In this document: in pieces, positions 17,202 through 25,503 of the stretch
How the letters are laid out: each line of letters begins with the position of its first letter
How positions within the stretch are numbered: position 1 is the first letter of the stretch
Origin: Bradyrhizobium septentrionale
GTDB taxonomy: Bacteria > Pseudomonadota > Alphaproteobacteria > Rhizobiales > Xanthobacteraceae
NCBI RefSeq assembly: GCF_011516645.4
Contig: NZ_CP088285.1
Coordinates: 2,312,501-2,376,500 of the forward strand
DNA: 64,000 nt
Reading direction: 5' to 3'
Position numbers and translations under genes: made by a program
The notes under the pieces: generated by a model
What the model saw: the letters and a program-made list of their open reading frames with translations, nothing else
Databases searched by the model: none
Told to the model about the DNA's origin: nothing

Positions 17202-17747
17202 ATGCGGCTGAAGCTGCTTTCGCCTAGCGAAATGAACGCCGCCCAGAAAGAAACCTACGACGAGTCGATCGCCGGCAAGCGCGGCGCGCCACCGGCGCCG
17301 ATGATGGCCTGGCTGAACAGCCCGGAGATGGCGCGGCACGCCACGCGGCTCGGCGAGGTACTGCGCTTCGACACGATCTTTCCGGCGAAGCTGTCGGAGA
17401 TCGCGATCCTCGTCACCGCGCGGCACTGGACCGCACATTACGAATGGTATGCCCACAAGCGCCTCGCGCTGAAGGGCGGCCTCGATCCGAAGATCATCGA
17501 GGACATCCGCGTGCGCCGGACGCCGAGCTTCGACGATCCCAAGGCCAGGATGATCTACGACGTCGCCAAGGCGCTGCATGAAGGTCACGGCCTGCCGAAG
17601 CCGCTCTACTGCGAGGCGGTCGAGGTGCTGAGCCAGCGCGGCCTCGTCGAGGTGATCGGCCTCTGCGGCTATTACACGATGGTGTCGATGACGCTGAACA
17701 CGTTCGAATTCGAGCTGCCCGGCGGCGAACTGTCCGAGCTCGCATAG
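17202..17747 (+). CDS. Carboxymuconolactone decarboxylase/AhpD-like fold protein
   Basis: This 181-residue protein starts at ATG 17202, with AGAGGAAA about 6 nt upstream. The family core is seen in FPAKLSEIAILVTARHWTAHYEWYAHKRLALKGG. The CxxC of AhpD peroxidase partners is absent, so a peroxidase function is unlikely. Related proteins lie beside acyl-CoA dehydrogenases and aromatic degradation genes in Bradyrhizobium. The function is not known. Confidence 0.85.
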   Translation: MRLKLLSPSEMNAAQKETYDESIAGKRGAPPAPMMAWLNSPEMARHATRLGEVLRFDTIFPAKLSEIAILVTARHWTAHYEWYAHKRLALKGGLDPKIIEDIRVRRTPSFDDPKARMIYDVAKALHEGHGLPKPLYCEAVEVLSQRGLVEVIGLCGYYTMVSMTLNTFEFELPGGELSELA

Positions 17748-17880
17748 ACTCCACAAGGATGGCGCTTGCGGAAACGCTGCGTTTCCGGATCAGTCGCTCG
17801 GGTCCCGGCAAATCCGGATTATATCAAGCGCTGAGGCCTTGCCCCTGACGGCAAGGCATTGACGCCAACGGAGCCAGGCC

Positions 17881-18375
17881 ATGCCGCAAAATCCTCCCAT
17901 CGTCGCGGGCACGCGGATCGGGCATGTCCATCTCAAGGTCGCCGATCTCGACCGGGCGCTCGGCTTCTATTGCGGCGTGCTCGGCTTCGAGCTGCAGCAG
18001 CGCTTGGGCGCGGACGCGGCCTTCATCTCGGCCGGCGGCTATCACCACCACATCGGCCTCAACACCTGGGAAAGCAAGGGCGGCCATCCACCGCCGCCGG
18101 GCACCACCGGCCTGTTCCACACCGCTATCCTGTATCCGACCCGCCCGGCGCTCGCCGATGCGCTGCATCGCGTGCTGTCAGCCGGCATCCAACTCGACGG
18201 CGCCAGCGACCACGGCGTCAGCCAGGCACTCTATTTGCGCGATCCCGACGAGAACGGCGTCGAGCTCTATTGGGACCGCCCCGAGGCCGAATGGCCGCGC
18301 AGCGCCGACGGCAAGCTCGCGATGTTCACGCGGCGGCTCGACCTCGACGATCTCTTGAAGCAGCGGGCGGTGTAA
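17881..18375 (+). CDS. VOC-superfamily protein (glyoxalase/extradiol dioxygenase-like)
   Basis: This 164-residue protein shows the vicinal-oxygen-chelate fold: start motif IGHVHLKVADLDRALGFYCGVLGF, then AGGYHHHIGLNTWES, and a C-terminal LRDPDENGVELYWDRP. The His and Glu metal-ligand positions (HVHL, HHH, VELYWD) are kept, so a metal-dependent reaction is likely. It resembles the catechol 2,3-dioxygenase-like group annotated CatE. The substrate cannot be named. Confidence 0.85.
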   Translation: MPQNPPIVAGTRIGHVHLKVADLDRALGFYCGVLGFELQQRLGADAAFISAGGYHHHIGLNTWESKGGHPPPPGTTGLFHTAILYPTRPALADALHRVLSAGIQLDGASDHGVSQALYLRDPDENGVELYWDRPEAEWPRSADGKLAMFTRRLDLDDLLKQRAV

Positions 18376-18440
18376 TTCCGCGGTCCGGATAATTTCGTAG
18401 CCCGGATCGCGCTTCGCCGCATCCGGCTACAGGTCTTTAT

Positions 18441-18570
18441 TCCCCTTCCCCCTGAAAGGGGGAAGGTCGGGATGGGGGTCAGCCGCGGGCTCTGCTGCAA
18501 GTGGAGAGAGCAGATCCCCACCCGCTTTGCTCTGCGAGCAAAGCGACCTCCCCTTTTCAAGGGGAGGTGG
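18441..18570. repeat. Family A palindromic repeat, intergenic
   Basis: tccccttccccctgaaaggg with ggaaggtcgggatgggggtc at the left, and cctccccttttcaaggggag at the right, form two hairpins that face each other. It lies between the VOC gene and the convergent MFS gene. Confidence 0.7.
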
Positions 18571-18658
18571 AAAGGTAGATCGGATGGAGTGCAGCGCAAC
18601 CTGCGGCTTTCTCGCCAATCGATCGAGCGGTCCCGATTAATCTTCGCTTCATCCGGGC

Positions 18659-19873
18659 CTACTTCCCCTTCATCATGATCGTCACCGCCGCGATCAGTTC
18701 GAGACCGATGCAGCCGTAGAATGGCAGCGTGTAGCTGCCGGAGAGATCGTGCAGTAGCCCGATCACGCCGGGGCCGAAGGCGTAGGTGATCTGGTTGATC
18801 GCAGTGATCAGGCTGACCAGTACGCCGAACGCGCGCGGATCGAACTCGCGCTGCACGATCAGCGCCGGCAGCGTGATCAGATTGCCGACCGAGAAGCCGA
18901 ACAGCGCGCAGGCCGCGATCTGCGCGAAATCGTTATGCACATTGATAATGACGACGAGCGCGATGGCCTGGCTGACGAACGACAGCGCCGATGCCAGCCG
19001 CTGGTTGAGCCGGTCGATCACGAAGGAGAAGGAGACGCGGCCGACCACGGCCATCGCGGTCAAGAGCGCCATCGCCACTGTCGCGCGCTCACGGCCGATC
19101 ACCTGGTCGAGATAGGCGATCAGATGCACGATGAAGCCGACCTGGGCGAACAGCACCAGCGCGAAGGCAATCGAGACCGAGAGGAAGCGGATGTCGCGCA
19201 GCGCCCGCGCGCGCAGCTGCGTCGCCGACGGAGCATCGGCCGCGGCTGAAGTCACCGCGTGAAGATGCGCCGGCGGCCGCCCGACGAAGATCAGGATCAC
19301 CGGCACCATCACCACGATCAGCAGCACCGCGGCCGCGATCATCGCGCCGGAGAAGCCGAAGGCACCGATCCCCGCCACCAGCAGCGGCACGCCGACGATG
19401 CCGCCAAAGCTCGCGCCATTCAGCGCCAGGCTGATCGCCATGCCGCGCTTCTTGTCGAACCACAGGCCGAGCGTGTTGGTGATGATGCCGAGGCTGGTGC
19501 CGGCCCAGCCGAACGCCAGCAATGCATCGGCAAGATAGAGCTGCCAGGGCTCGCGAACCTCGCCGATCGCGACAGCGGCGACCGCCATCGCCAAGGTGCC
19601 GGCGATCAGGCAGCTGCGCGCACCGAACGCCTTGATCGCCTCGCTGACGAAGGCAACCAGCGCAGCGCCGAACAAATAGAAGAATGTCGTGCCCGACGAG
19701 ATCAGCGACGCTGGCCAGCCGTGCAAGCGCTGCAGCTCGGCGACATAGACGCTCTGCCCGTAGAAGCCCAATCCCCAGCCGAAGGTCGCAAGCAGGAAGC
19801 AGACCACGACGATGCGCCAGCCCTCGTAACCAAGCGCGGACTCGTCTGATTGCGTGGGCGATGATGCGTCCAT
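18659..19873 (-). CDS. MFS transporter
   Basis: This 404-residue protein has about 12 membrane helices and a central loop near residue 215. It resembles the oxalate/formate antiporter-like or monocarboxylate-type MFS proteins (WGLGFYGQSVYVAELQRLHGW near the start; YAFGPGVIGLLHDLSGSY near the end). The substrate is not predictable. It is followed by a second MFS gene upstream on the same strand, separated by a repeat. Confidence 0.88.
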   Translation of the reverse strand: MDASSPTQSDESALGYEGWRIVVVCFLLATFGWGLGFYGQSVYVAELQRLHGWPASLISSGTTFFYLFGAALVAFVSEAIKAFGARSCLIAGTLAMAVAAVAIGEVREPWQLYLADALLAFGWAGTSLGIITNTLGLWFDKKRGMAISLALNGASFGGIVGVPLLVAGIGAFGFSGAMIAAAVLLIVVMVPVILIFVGRPPAHLHAVTSAAADAPSATQLRARALRDIRFLSVSIAFALVLFAQVGFIVHLIAYLDQVIGRERATVAMALLTAMAVVGRVSFSFVIDRLNQRLASALSFVSQAIALVVIINVHNDFAQIAACALFGFSVGNLITLPALIVQREFDPRAFGVLVSLITAINQITYAFGPGVIGLLHDLSGSYTLPFYGCIGLELIAAVTIMMKGK

Positions 19874-19985
19874 TTCTTGCTCTTGCTTCTCACATCGTCA
19901 TGGCCGGAGTAGTCCGTTCCCACGATGTGAGCAGCCGTGCAAGCCGGTCATTTCGAAACCGATCGAAGTGTCAGCAATTGGCAGG

Positions 19986-20061
19986 AGCATGATCCGGAAA
20001 AGTGCGAAGCGGTTTTCCCTCGCGACAAACGCGAAGCGTTTGCGCGGAGATCATGCTCAAA
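19986..20061. repeat. Family D palindromic repeat, intergenic
   Basis: catgatccggaaaagtgcga ... gcggttttccc ... gatcatgctc is the same element type as at 9828-9878, here with an extra insert (gcgacaaacgcgaagcgttt). It sits between two MFS genes on the same strand. Confidence 0.7.
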
Positions 20062-20070
20062 CAAGAAGCA

Positions 20071-21315
20071 TTAGAGGCTTGGCTCCGGGATTTCTTCCAC
20101 CGTGCGCAATTTCGCGCGCCGCTTGGCAAATGAGGCGAGCGCCAGCACGGCAAGCCCGAGCAGCACAGGCGGGAACACCACCCAGTTGACGGCGTTCCAG
20201 CCGTAATGGGCGAGCAGCTGGCCCGACGAGAACGAGCCGATCGCCATCATGCCGAACACCAGGAAATCGTTGAACGCCTGCACCTTGTTGCGTTCCTGCG
20301 GCCGGTGCGTTTCGAGCACCAGCGCGGAGGCGCCAACGAAGGCAAAATTCCAGCCCACGCCGAGCACGAACAGCGTCGCCCAGAAATGCGGCGCAGTGAT
20401 ACCCGACAGCCCGATCATCGCGGCCACCGCCTCCAGCGCCAGACCGAGCGCGACGATGCGAGGTGCGCCGAACCGCGCGATCAGCGAGCCCGTGAAGAAG
20501 CTCGGGCCGTACATCGCCACGATATGCCACTGGATGCCGAAATTGGAATCGCTGACCGTCAGTCCGCACATCTTCATGGCGAGTGGCGCCGAGGTCATCA
20601 CCAGGTTCATCATCGGATAGGCGATCACGCCGCACAGCGCCGCGGCAATGAAGCGCGGCTGCCTTGCGATCTCGAGCAACGGGCGCCCGCCATGCAGATC
20701 CGCCGCCGCGGGTTTTGGCGCATCGACGCCCGAGAGCACCGCCATCGCCACCAGCGCGACCAGCGCCTGCATCACGAAGGAGAACGCGAACAGATAAGGC
20801 GGCCAGATGTCCATGGTCCATTGCACGAGCTGCGGCCCGAGCACGCCGGCGAACACGCCGCCGGCCATCACCCAGGACACCGCCTTGGGCCGGAACGCGG
20901 CGCTGGCGCCATCGGCCGCGGCAAAGCGATAGGATTGCGCGACGGCGCCATAGAGTCCGCCGAGGAAGGTCGCGCCACAGAACAGCCAGAACGATGAGTG
21001 CAGGATCGCCCAGGCACCGAGCGCGCCGGTGAGCGTGCCGCAGAAGGTGCCGATGATGAAGGCGACGCGCCTGCCATAGGCGCGCGAGATCGCGCCGGTC
21101 GGCAGCGTGCCGGCGGCAAGCCCGAGCACATACATCGAGAGCGGCACCGTCGCGAGCGAAACGTCCGGCGCCAGCGTCGCGCCGACGATCGAGCCGGTGG
21201 CGAAGATCACGGCCGAATTGGCGCCGGTCAGCGCCTGCGCCGCCGCGAGCCGCCACACTTTGCTGCGCACCCGCGCATCGTCGCTCGTTTCCTCCGCAGC
21301 TGTCACGTCGATCAT
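20071..21315 (-). CDS. MFS transporter
   Basis: This 414-residue, 12-helix permease starts at ATG 21315 (MIDVTAAEETSDD). An upstream in-frame ATG at 21414 would add 33 basic residues with no family support. Typical MFS sections are seen in AQALTGANSAVIFATGSIVGA and GLAAGTLPTGAISRAYGRR. It belongs to a group of uncharacterised MFS proteins of alphaproteobacteria; the substrate is unknown. Confidence 0.88.
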   Translation of the reverse strand: MIDVTAAEETSDDARVRSKVWRLAAAQALTGANSAVIFATGSIVGATLAPDVSLATVPLSMYVLGLAAGTLPTGAISRAYGRRVAFIIGTFCGTLTGALGAWAILHSSFWLFCGATFLGGLYGAVAQSYRFAAADGASAAFRPKAVSWVMAGGVFAGVLGPQLVQWTMDIWPPYLFAFSFVMQALVALVAMAVLSGVDAPKPAAADLHGGRPLLEIARQPRFIAAALCGVIAYPMMNLVMTSAPLAMKMCGLTVSDSNFGIQWHIVAMYGPSFFTGSLIARFGAPRIVALGLALEAVAAMIGLSGITAPHFWATLFVLGVGWNFAFVGASALVLETHRPQERNKVQAFNDFLVFGMMAIGSFSSGQLLAHYGWNAVNWVVFPPVLLGLAVLALASFAKRRAKLRTVEEIPEPSL

Positions 21316-21480
21316 CGGTCGTCCCGCACTGAAGCCCCGGCGGGAGCCTCCAATCGCCGGCACTATGGAGAGCCGGCGCAGGCCGATCAACCGGCTCAAA
21401 CGGACGTACGCCATGCGGGAGGCGCACGAGAGACAGCCCTGCTCTCATGCGCAATTAAAGGCTGACACCTCTATCAGACC

Positions 21481-21588
21481 CGTCATCCTGAGGTGCGAGC
21501 CCTTGCGAGCCTCGAAGGATGCACGGCCACCAGCCGGGCCGTCGACCCTTCGAGACGCGCGCAAGAGCGCGCTCCTCAGCGTGACGGT
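21481..21588. repeat. Palindromic intergenic repeat (family B)
   Basis: Begins cgtcatcctgaggtgcgagc and ends gctcctcagcgtgacgg, with an inner pair around cctcgaaggatgcacgg and gacccttcgagacgc. Four relatives lie at 23820, 29020, 30333 and 53897. It is near the hicB-like 3' end. Confidence 0.75.
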
Positions 21589-21617
21589 GAAAAGTTTCTC
21601 GCCCGATGATAAATCGC

Positions 21618-22109
21618 CTACCGCGCCGGCTTCTTGCCCGGCCGCTTCTCGGCACGCAATGCGCCGGTCTTGTGCACCTTGGAGCGCGGCCCCACGAGGT
21701 ACGGCTTGTGAACGTGCCATTCAAGCGCAAGCGTCGCGGCGAAACCGAAAAAGCTCGAACGGCTCATGCCGAGTCCGGCGGCATGCTTGTCGATCCGTGC
21801 GATGAGGCTCTTCGGCAGATAGACGTTGACGCGCTCGGACGGGTCGGGCGGGTCGACGCCGACCATGAAGAAGGCGGCGACGTCCGACCCCTTCGGCGCC
21901 ACGATGCGCTCGATCGGGGTCGGCTCCGGCAATGGCTTGCCCTGCTCGACCCAGCCGTCGACGGTCTGCGCCAGCGTATGCTCGGCGCGCTCGATCGCGT
22001 CTTCCTGCGATCGCCCCGCGGCGACGCAACCCGGAAAATCCGGAAACCACGCTCCGAACGCGCCGCGCGGCCCGCGCTCCAGCACGGCCGGATAAAGCCG
22101 TCTCTTCAT
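21618..22109 (-). CDS. HicB-family antitoxin-like regulator without a HicA partner
   Basis: This 163-residue protein has an N-terminal HicB partial RNase H-like domain (YPAVLERGPRGAFGAWFPDFPGC, then SQEDAIERAEHTLAQTVDGW) and a ribbon-helix-helix near residues 93-125 (ERVNVYLPKSLIARIDKHAA). It ends in a basic tail (KRPGKKPAR). HicB proteins bind the HicA mRNA interferase and repress their own promoter. No hicA-sized gene is present on either side: only 78 bp lie upstream and a repeat lies downstream. It may be a solitary regulator. Confidence 0.85.
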   Translation of the reverse strand: MKRRLYPAVLERGPRGAFGAWFPDFPGCVAAGRSQEDAIERAEHTLAQTVDGWVEQGKPLPEPTPIERIVAPKGSDVAAFFMVGVDPPDPSERVNVYLPKSLIARIDKHAAGLGMSRSSFFGFAATLALEWHVHKPYLVGPRSKVHKTGALRAEKRPGKKPAR

Positions 22110-22130
22110 TCTGGCCTCCGTTATCGGGGT

Positions 22131-22161
22131 ATGCTATTTCACACACCTTCATGTGTCAAAT
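22131..22161 (-). promoter_or_regulatory. Promoter of the hicB-like gene with overlapping palindrome
   Basis: On the reverse strand TTGACA (22159-22154) and TAGCAT (22136-22131) are separated by exactly 17 bp, a strong sigma-70 pattern about 22 bp before the hicB ATG. The same interval carries an inverted repeat, atttcacac (22136-22144) and gtgtcaaat (22153-22161), with one mismatch. This is a good candidate for an autoregulatory operator, and it also lies 27 bp before the divergent methyltransferase start. Confidence 0.65.
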
Positions 22162-22187
22162 AACACAAGAGCCAGGAGAATGCGGCA

Positions 22188-23060
22188 ATGGACCCGCAAG
22201 CCGAACTCCGCATCATCCGCGCCGCCTATGCCAAGCAGATCATGGCTGCCGCCAACGTCCGCGACACACGCGTGGCCGCGGCCTTCGCCGCCATTCCGCG
22301 CGAAGACTTCGTCGGCCCGGGACCGTGGATGATGCTGCGATGGTGGACCCGCGACTATGTGCCGACGCCCGATGCCGATCCGGTCTATCTCTACACCAAC
22401 GATCTGGTCGCGCTGTTGCCCGATCGCCGTCTCAACAACGGCCAGCCGTCGCTGCACGCCCATCTCATGCACCAGGCCGCGCCCGCCGACGGCGAGCATG
22501 TGGTGCATGTCGGAACGGGCACGGGCTATTACACCGCGCTCCTTGCGCATCTGGTCGGACCGACCGGCCGCGTCACCGGCATCGAATACGACCCGGAGCT
22601 TGCGGCACGCGCCCGTGCCAATCTCACCGCCTACATGAATGTCGAGATCATCGCGGGCGACGGCACGCTTGTCGCGTTCGAGCCAGCCGACGTGATCTAC
22701 GTCAACGCCGGCTGCACCCGGCCCGCCGCGCGATGGCTCGACGGCCTCGCCGATGGCGGCCGCCTGATTCTGCCGCTGACGTCGGATGGGGGATTCAAGG
22801 GCGGCACGCCGGAGCAGGTGGCACGATCCGGCGCGGTGTTCCGGATCCGACGCGAGGAGGCAGGCTATCGAGCTTCCTGGATCTCAGCGGTCGCGATCAT
22901 TCCCTGCGACGGCGGTCGTGACGAACCGTCCGAAAAGGCGTTGGCCGAAGCCTTCGCCGGCGGCGGCTGGCAGAAGGTGGCGCGGCTCTATCGCGACGCC
23001 GACATTCCCGACGAACGTTGCTGGCTGCGCGGGGATGGCTGGTGCCTCGCCTATGACTGA
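22188..23060 (+). CDS. Protein-L-isoaspartate O-methyltransferase-like protein
   Basis: This 290-residue protein has the Pcm layout. The N-terminal helical part holds VAAAFAAIPREDFVGPGPW, followed by NGQPSLHAHLMHQ in place of the usual GQTISQP loop, and the SAM motif I VVHVGTGTGYYTALLAHL with ITGIEYDPELA-type motif II. Pcm enzymes methylate damaged aspartyl residues for repair. The altered loop makes the exact substrate uncertain. It is divergent from the hicB-like gene and overlaps the convergent DUF938 gene by 10 bp. Confidence 0.85.
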   Translation: MDPQAELRIIRAAYAKQIMAAANVRDTRVAAAFAAIPREDFVGPGPWMMLRWWTRDYVPTPDADPVYLYTNDLVALLPDRRLNNGQPSLHAHLMHQAAPADGEHVVHVGTGTGYYTALLAHLVGPTGRVTGIEYDPELAARARANLTAYMNVEIIAGDGTLVAFEPADVIYVNAGCTRPAARWLDGLADGGRLILPLTSDGGFKGGTPEQVARSGAVFRIRREEAGYRASWISAVAIIPCDGGRDEPSEKALAEAFAGGGWQKVARLYRDADIPDERCWLRGDGWCLAYD

Positions 23061-23737
23061 GCCGTTCGCGTAAACATCAGGATCATGTTGTTGGCCGGCA
23101 TCTCGAAGGCGCCGCCGAGCTTCAGCCCGACGCTCTCCGCAAGCTTCTCGACCTCGGCGATATCACGGACGCCCCATTCGGCGTCGCGTTCGCGCAAGGA
23201 GGTGTCGAACACGGCGTTGCTCAGCGCGGTGTGCTTGCCGTCGCGCTTGAACGGGCCGTAGAGGAACAGCCGGCCGTCGGCGCGCAAATGCTGCGCGGCG
23301 CCGGCGAACAGGCCTTCGGCCACACGCCACGGCGCGATGTGGATCACGTTGGCGCAGAAGATCGCGAGCAGTTTGTCCGGACCTTTGCCGTCGGATGGCG
23401 CCGGCGACCAGGCCGGATCGGACAGATCGATCGGTTGCGGCGGCTGGATGTTGGCAAGCCCGGCATGCGCGCGCCAGGCGGCGATGCTGCGCAGATGCGC
23501 CGGATGGAGATCACTTGGCCACCAGGTGATGTCAGGCGCCTGACCCGCGAAATACACCACATGCTGGCCGGTGCCGCTGCCGGTCTCCAGCACGTCGCCG
23601 GACTGGCCGGCGAGGAAGCGTTTCAGGACCGCCCAGATCGGTTGATGGTTGCGGTGGAACGCTGCCGCGTCGAGCCGCCCGTCCGCCTCGACCGGCTGGC
23701 CGTCCTTGCCGAACTCCACCACGAACTCCGCCACCAC
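23051..23737 (-). CDS. DUF938-family SAM-dependent methyltransferase
   Basis: This 228-residue protein shows the family motifs ERNHQPI-like AFHRNHQPIWAVL, SAM motif I VLETGSGTGQHVVYFA, FCANVIHIAPW, and LYGPFKRDGKHTALSNAVFD with WGVRDI near the C-terminus. All are characteristic of DUF938. The substrate is not known. Its 3' end overlaps the Pcm-like gene by 10 bp in convergent orientation. Confidence 0.9.
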   Translation of the reverse strand: MVAEFVVEFGKDGQPVEADGRLDAAAFHRNHQPIWAVLKRFLAGQSGDVLETGSGTGQHVVYFAGQAPDITWWPSDLHPAHLRSIAAWRAHAGLANIQPPQPIDLSDPAWSPAPSDGKGPDKLLAIFCANVIHIAPWRVAEGLFAGAAQHLRADGRLFLYGPFKRDGKHTALSNAVFDTSLRERDAEWGVRDIAEVEKLAESVGLKLGGAFEMPANNMILMFTRTAQS

Positions 23738-23819
23738 TTCTCTCCCTCACGCCAAGCCGCTTGTGAACCGTGCACATGCCATCGGCAAGAGCGGAACCCG
23801 CATAGCATACTGCCTAACC

Positions 23820-23951
23820 GTCATCCCCGCGCAAAGGCTTCGCCTTTGTCGCTGGAGGTACGAGCTCTTGCGAGCCTCGAAGGATGAATCGGCCACAGTC
23901 GGGCCGTCGACCCTTCGAGACGCGCGCAAGAGCGCGCTCCTCAGGGTGACG
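23820..23951. repeat. Family B palindromic repeat with a variant left end
   Basis: The right half (cctcgaaggatgaatcgg to ctcctcagggtgacgg) is family B, while the left begins tcatccccgcgcaaaggctt and contains its own hairpin (aaaggcttcgccttt). It occupies most of the 360-bp interval between the DUF938 start and soxX. The remaining 146 bp (23952-24097) should hold the sox promoter, but no clear consensus was found. Confidence 0.7.
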
Positions 23952-24097
23952 GGTCTAATCTCGTCTAAGCGCACTGTCGCTCTGGGATTACCCCCGTCGC
24001 AACGCGCCTATTCTCCGTGTTGCCAGCCGATGGCCTTTGTGCTTTCCACTCTTTATATTGCGATGGGATCATCGAGATTGAAGCCCGGGAAACGTCC

Positions 24098-24445
24098 TTG
24101 ATCGCCACTTTCTTCAAGCCAGCCTTCGTCCTGGCGCTGCTGGCAGGCGCCGCCATGGCGGTGCCCGCGCAGGCCCAATCCGCCGCCGAGGGCCAGAAAC
24201 TCGCCTTCGACCGCGGCAAGGGCAATTGCCTGACCTGCCATGTCATCAAGGGCGGCGACCTGCCGGGCACGATCGGCCCCGAGCTGACCGGCCTCAAGGC
24301 GAAATACAGCCGCGACGAGCTGGTCGGGATCGTGACGGATGAGACCAAGCGCAATCCGCAAACCGTGATGCCGCCGTTCGGCCGAAACCGGATTTTGAGC
24401 GAAAAGGAAATCAACGCGGTGGTGGACTTCCTGCAGACGTTGTGA
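24098..24445 (+). CDS. soxX: Thiosulfate-oxidation cytochrome c subunit SoxX
   Basis: This 115-residue protein is read from TTG 24098, which places a standard signal peptide at the N-terminus (FVLALLAGAAMAVPAQAQ). The longer frame from ATG 24017 would put 27 residues ahead of it. The heme site is CLTCH (residues 44-48), and a likely Met ligand is in QTVMPPFGR. SoxX pairs with SoxA to load sulfur onto SoxY. First gene of the soxX-Y-Z-A-K-B run; SoxY follows after 32 bp. Confidence 0.93.
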   Translation: MIATFFKPAFVLALLAGAAMAVPAQAQSAAEGQKLAFDRGKGNCLTCHVIKGGDLPGTIGPELTGLKAKYSRDELVGIVTDETKRNPQTVMPPFGRNRILSEKEINAVVDFLQTL

Positions 24446-24477
24446 CGCCGCGACCGCCGCTTGAGGAGATTTTTTCG

Positions 24478-24972
24478 ATGAACATCACGACCAGCGAATT
24501 CTTCAAGACACGCCGCCTGCTGCTGAAGGGCGCCGGCGTCGCCGCATTGATCGGCCTCGGTGTCATTCCGTTCGACGTGCCGCAGGCGCTCGCCGCCGCC
24601 AACGACAAATATCCGGAAGACGCGTTCAAGCAGAAGAGCGAGGCCGACGCGATCAAGGCGCTCTACGGCAAGACCGCCGAGCCCTCGGGCAAGGTCAAGA
24701 TGGACGCGCCGGAGATCGCCGAGAACGGCGCTGTGGTGCCGATCTCCGCCACCACGACGCTATCAGACGTCACCTCGATCTCGTTTCTGGTCAGCGAGAA
24801 CCCGATCTCGCTGGTCGCCTCGTACAAGATTCCGGCCGGCACGCTGCCCACCGTCGCCAACCGCATCAAGATGGCCAAGACCAGCAACGTCACCGTGATC
24901 GTCGAGGCCGGCGGCAAGCTCTACAGCGCCCAAAAGGAAATCAAGGTCACTGTCGGCGGCTGCGGCGGCTAG
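24478..24972 (+). CDS. soxY: Sulfur-carrier protein SoxY
   Basis: A 164-residue protein read from ATG 24478, with TGAGGAG 7-13 nt upstream (an in-frame ATG at 24442 overlaps soxX and lacks support). A Tat-type signal is present (TRRLLLKGAGVAALIGLG, AAA). The C-terminus is GGCGG, the swinging-arm Cys (residue 162) that carries the sulfur chain. Export with SoxZ is expected. A repeat element separates it from soxZ. Confidence 0.96.
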   Translation: MNITTSEFFKTRRLLLKGAGVAALIGLGVIPFDVPQALAAANDKYPEDAFKQKSEADAIKALYGKTAEPSGKVKMDAPEIAENGAVVPISATTTLSDVTSISFLVSENPISLVASYKIPAGTLPTVANRIKMAKTSNVTVIVEAGGKLYSAQKEIKVTVGGCGG

Positions 24973-25014
24973 TTTACATGATGAGCATCGATCGAAACCG
25001 CAAACTCGCTGTGC

Positions 25015-25142
25015 TCCCTCTCCCGCTTGCGGGGGAGGGTTGGGGTGGGGGTTTCGCCACCATGGATGCTCTTCGTTTGGAGAGAGCCCCCACCCGGATC
25101 GCATCTTGCGATGCGATCCGACCTCCCCCGCAAGCGGGAGAG
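25015..25142. repeat. Family A palindromic repeat between soxY and soxZ
   Basis: tctcccgcttgcgggggagg at the left and cctcccccgcaagcgggaga at the right form mirrored hairpins, with a smaller one (gatcgcatcttgcgatgcgatc) inside. It fills most of the 219-bp gap inside the sox operon and could change the relative levels of the flanking genes. Confidence 0.75.
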
Positions 25143-25191
25143 GTGAAGCGAGCCCGCGGACGGGCCGTTGCGATAACAGAGGAATAGACCG

Positions 25192-25503
25192 ATGGCATCG
25201 AGCATTCGCGTGCGCGCCACGTCAAACGGCGACACCACCGAGGTGCAGGCGCTGATCCAGCATCCGATGGATTCCGGCTTCGTCAAGGACGCCAAGGGCG
25301 AGATCATTCCGCCGCATTTCATCCAGGTGCTGACCTTCGAGTATGACGGCAAGCCGGTGTTCGTCGCCGACTGGGGCGGCGGCGTCTCCAAGGACCCCTA
25401 TGTCAAGTTCGCCTTCAAGGGCGGCAAGAAGGGCGACGATCTGAAGGTCAGCTGGGTCGACAACAAGGGCGCGACCGACACCGCCACGGCGAAGATTCAA
25501 TGA
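25192..25503 (+). CDS. soxZ: Sulfur-oxidation carrier partner SoxZ
   Basis: This 103-residue protein has the family motifs VQALIQHPMDSGFVKD and IPPHFIQVLTFEYDGKPVF, and GGVSKDPYVKFAF near the middle. It has no signal peptide, as expected, since SoxZ is exported together with SoxY. Its stop overlaps the soxA start (ATGA). Confidence 0.96.
   Translation: MASSIRVRATSNGDTTEVQALIQHPMDSGFVKDAKGEIIPPHFIQVLTFEYDGKPVFVADWGGGVSKDPYVKFAFKGGKKGDDLKVSWVDNKGATDTATAKIQ

Noticed and set aside
20057..21454. 465-codon reverse frame over the MFS gene
   Set aside because: It is in a different phase from the 12-helix permease, is Arg/Ala-rich and has no membrane segments.
21618..22109. Complete HicAB toxin-antitoxin system
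   Set aside because: No hicA-sized gene with the family's double-stranded-RNA-binding-like fold is found in any frame near the hicB-like gene.
23820..23951. Possible CRISPR-like repeat array
   Set aside because: The repeats are single palindromes at scattered sites, not regularly spaced direct repeats with unique spacers. No cas genes are near.
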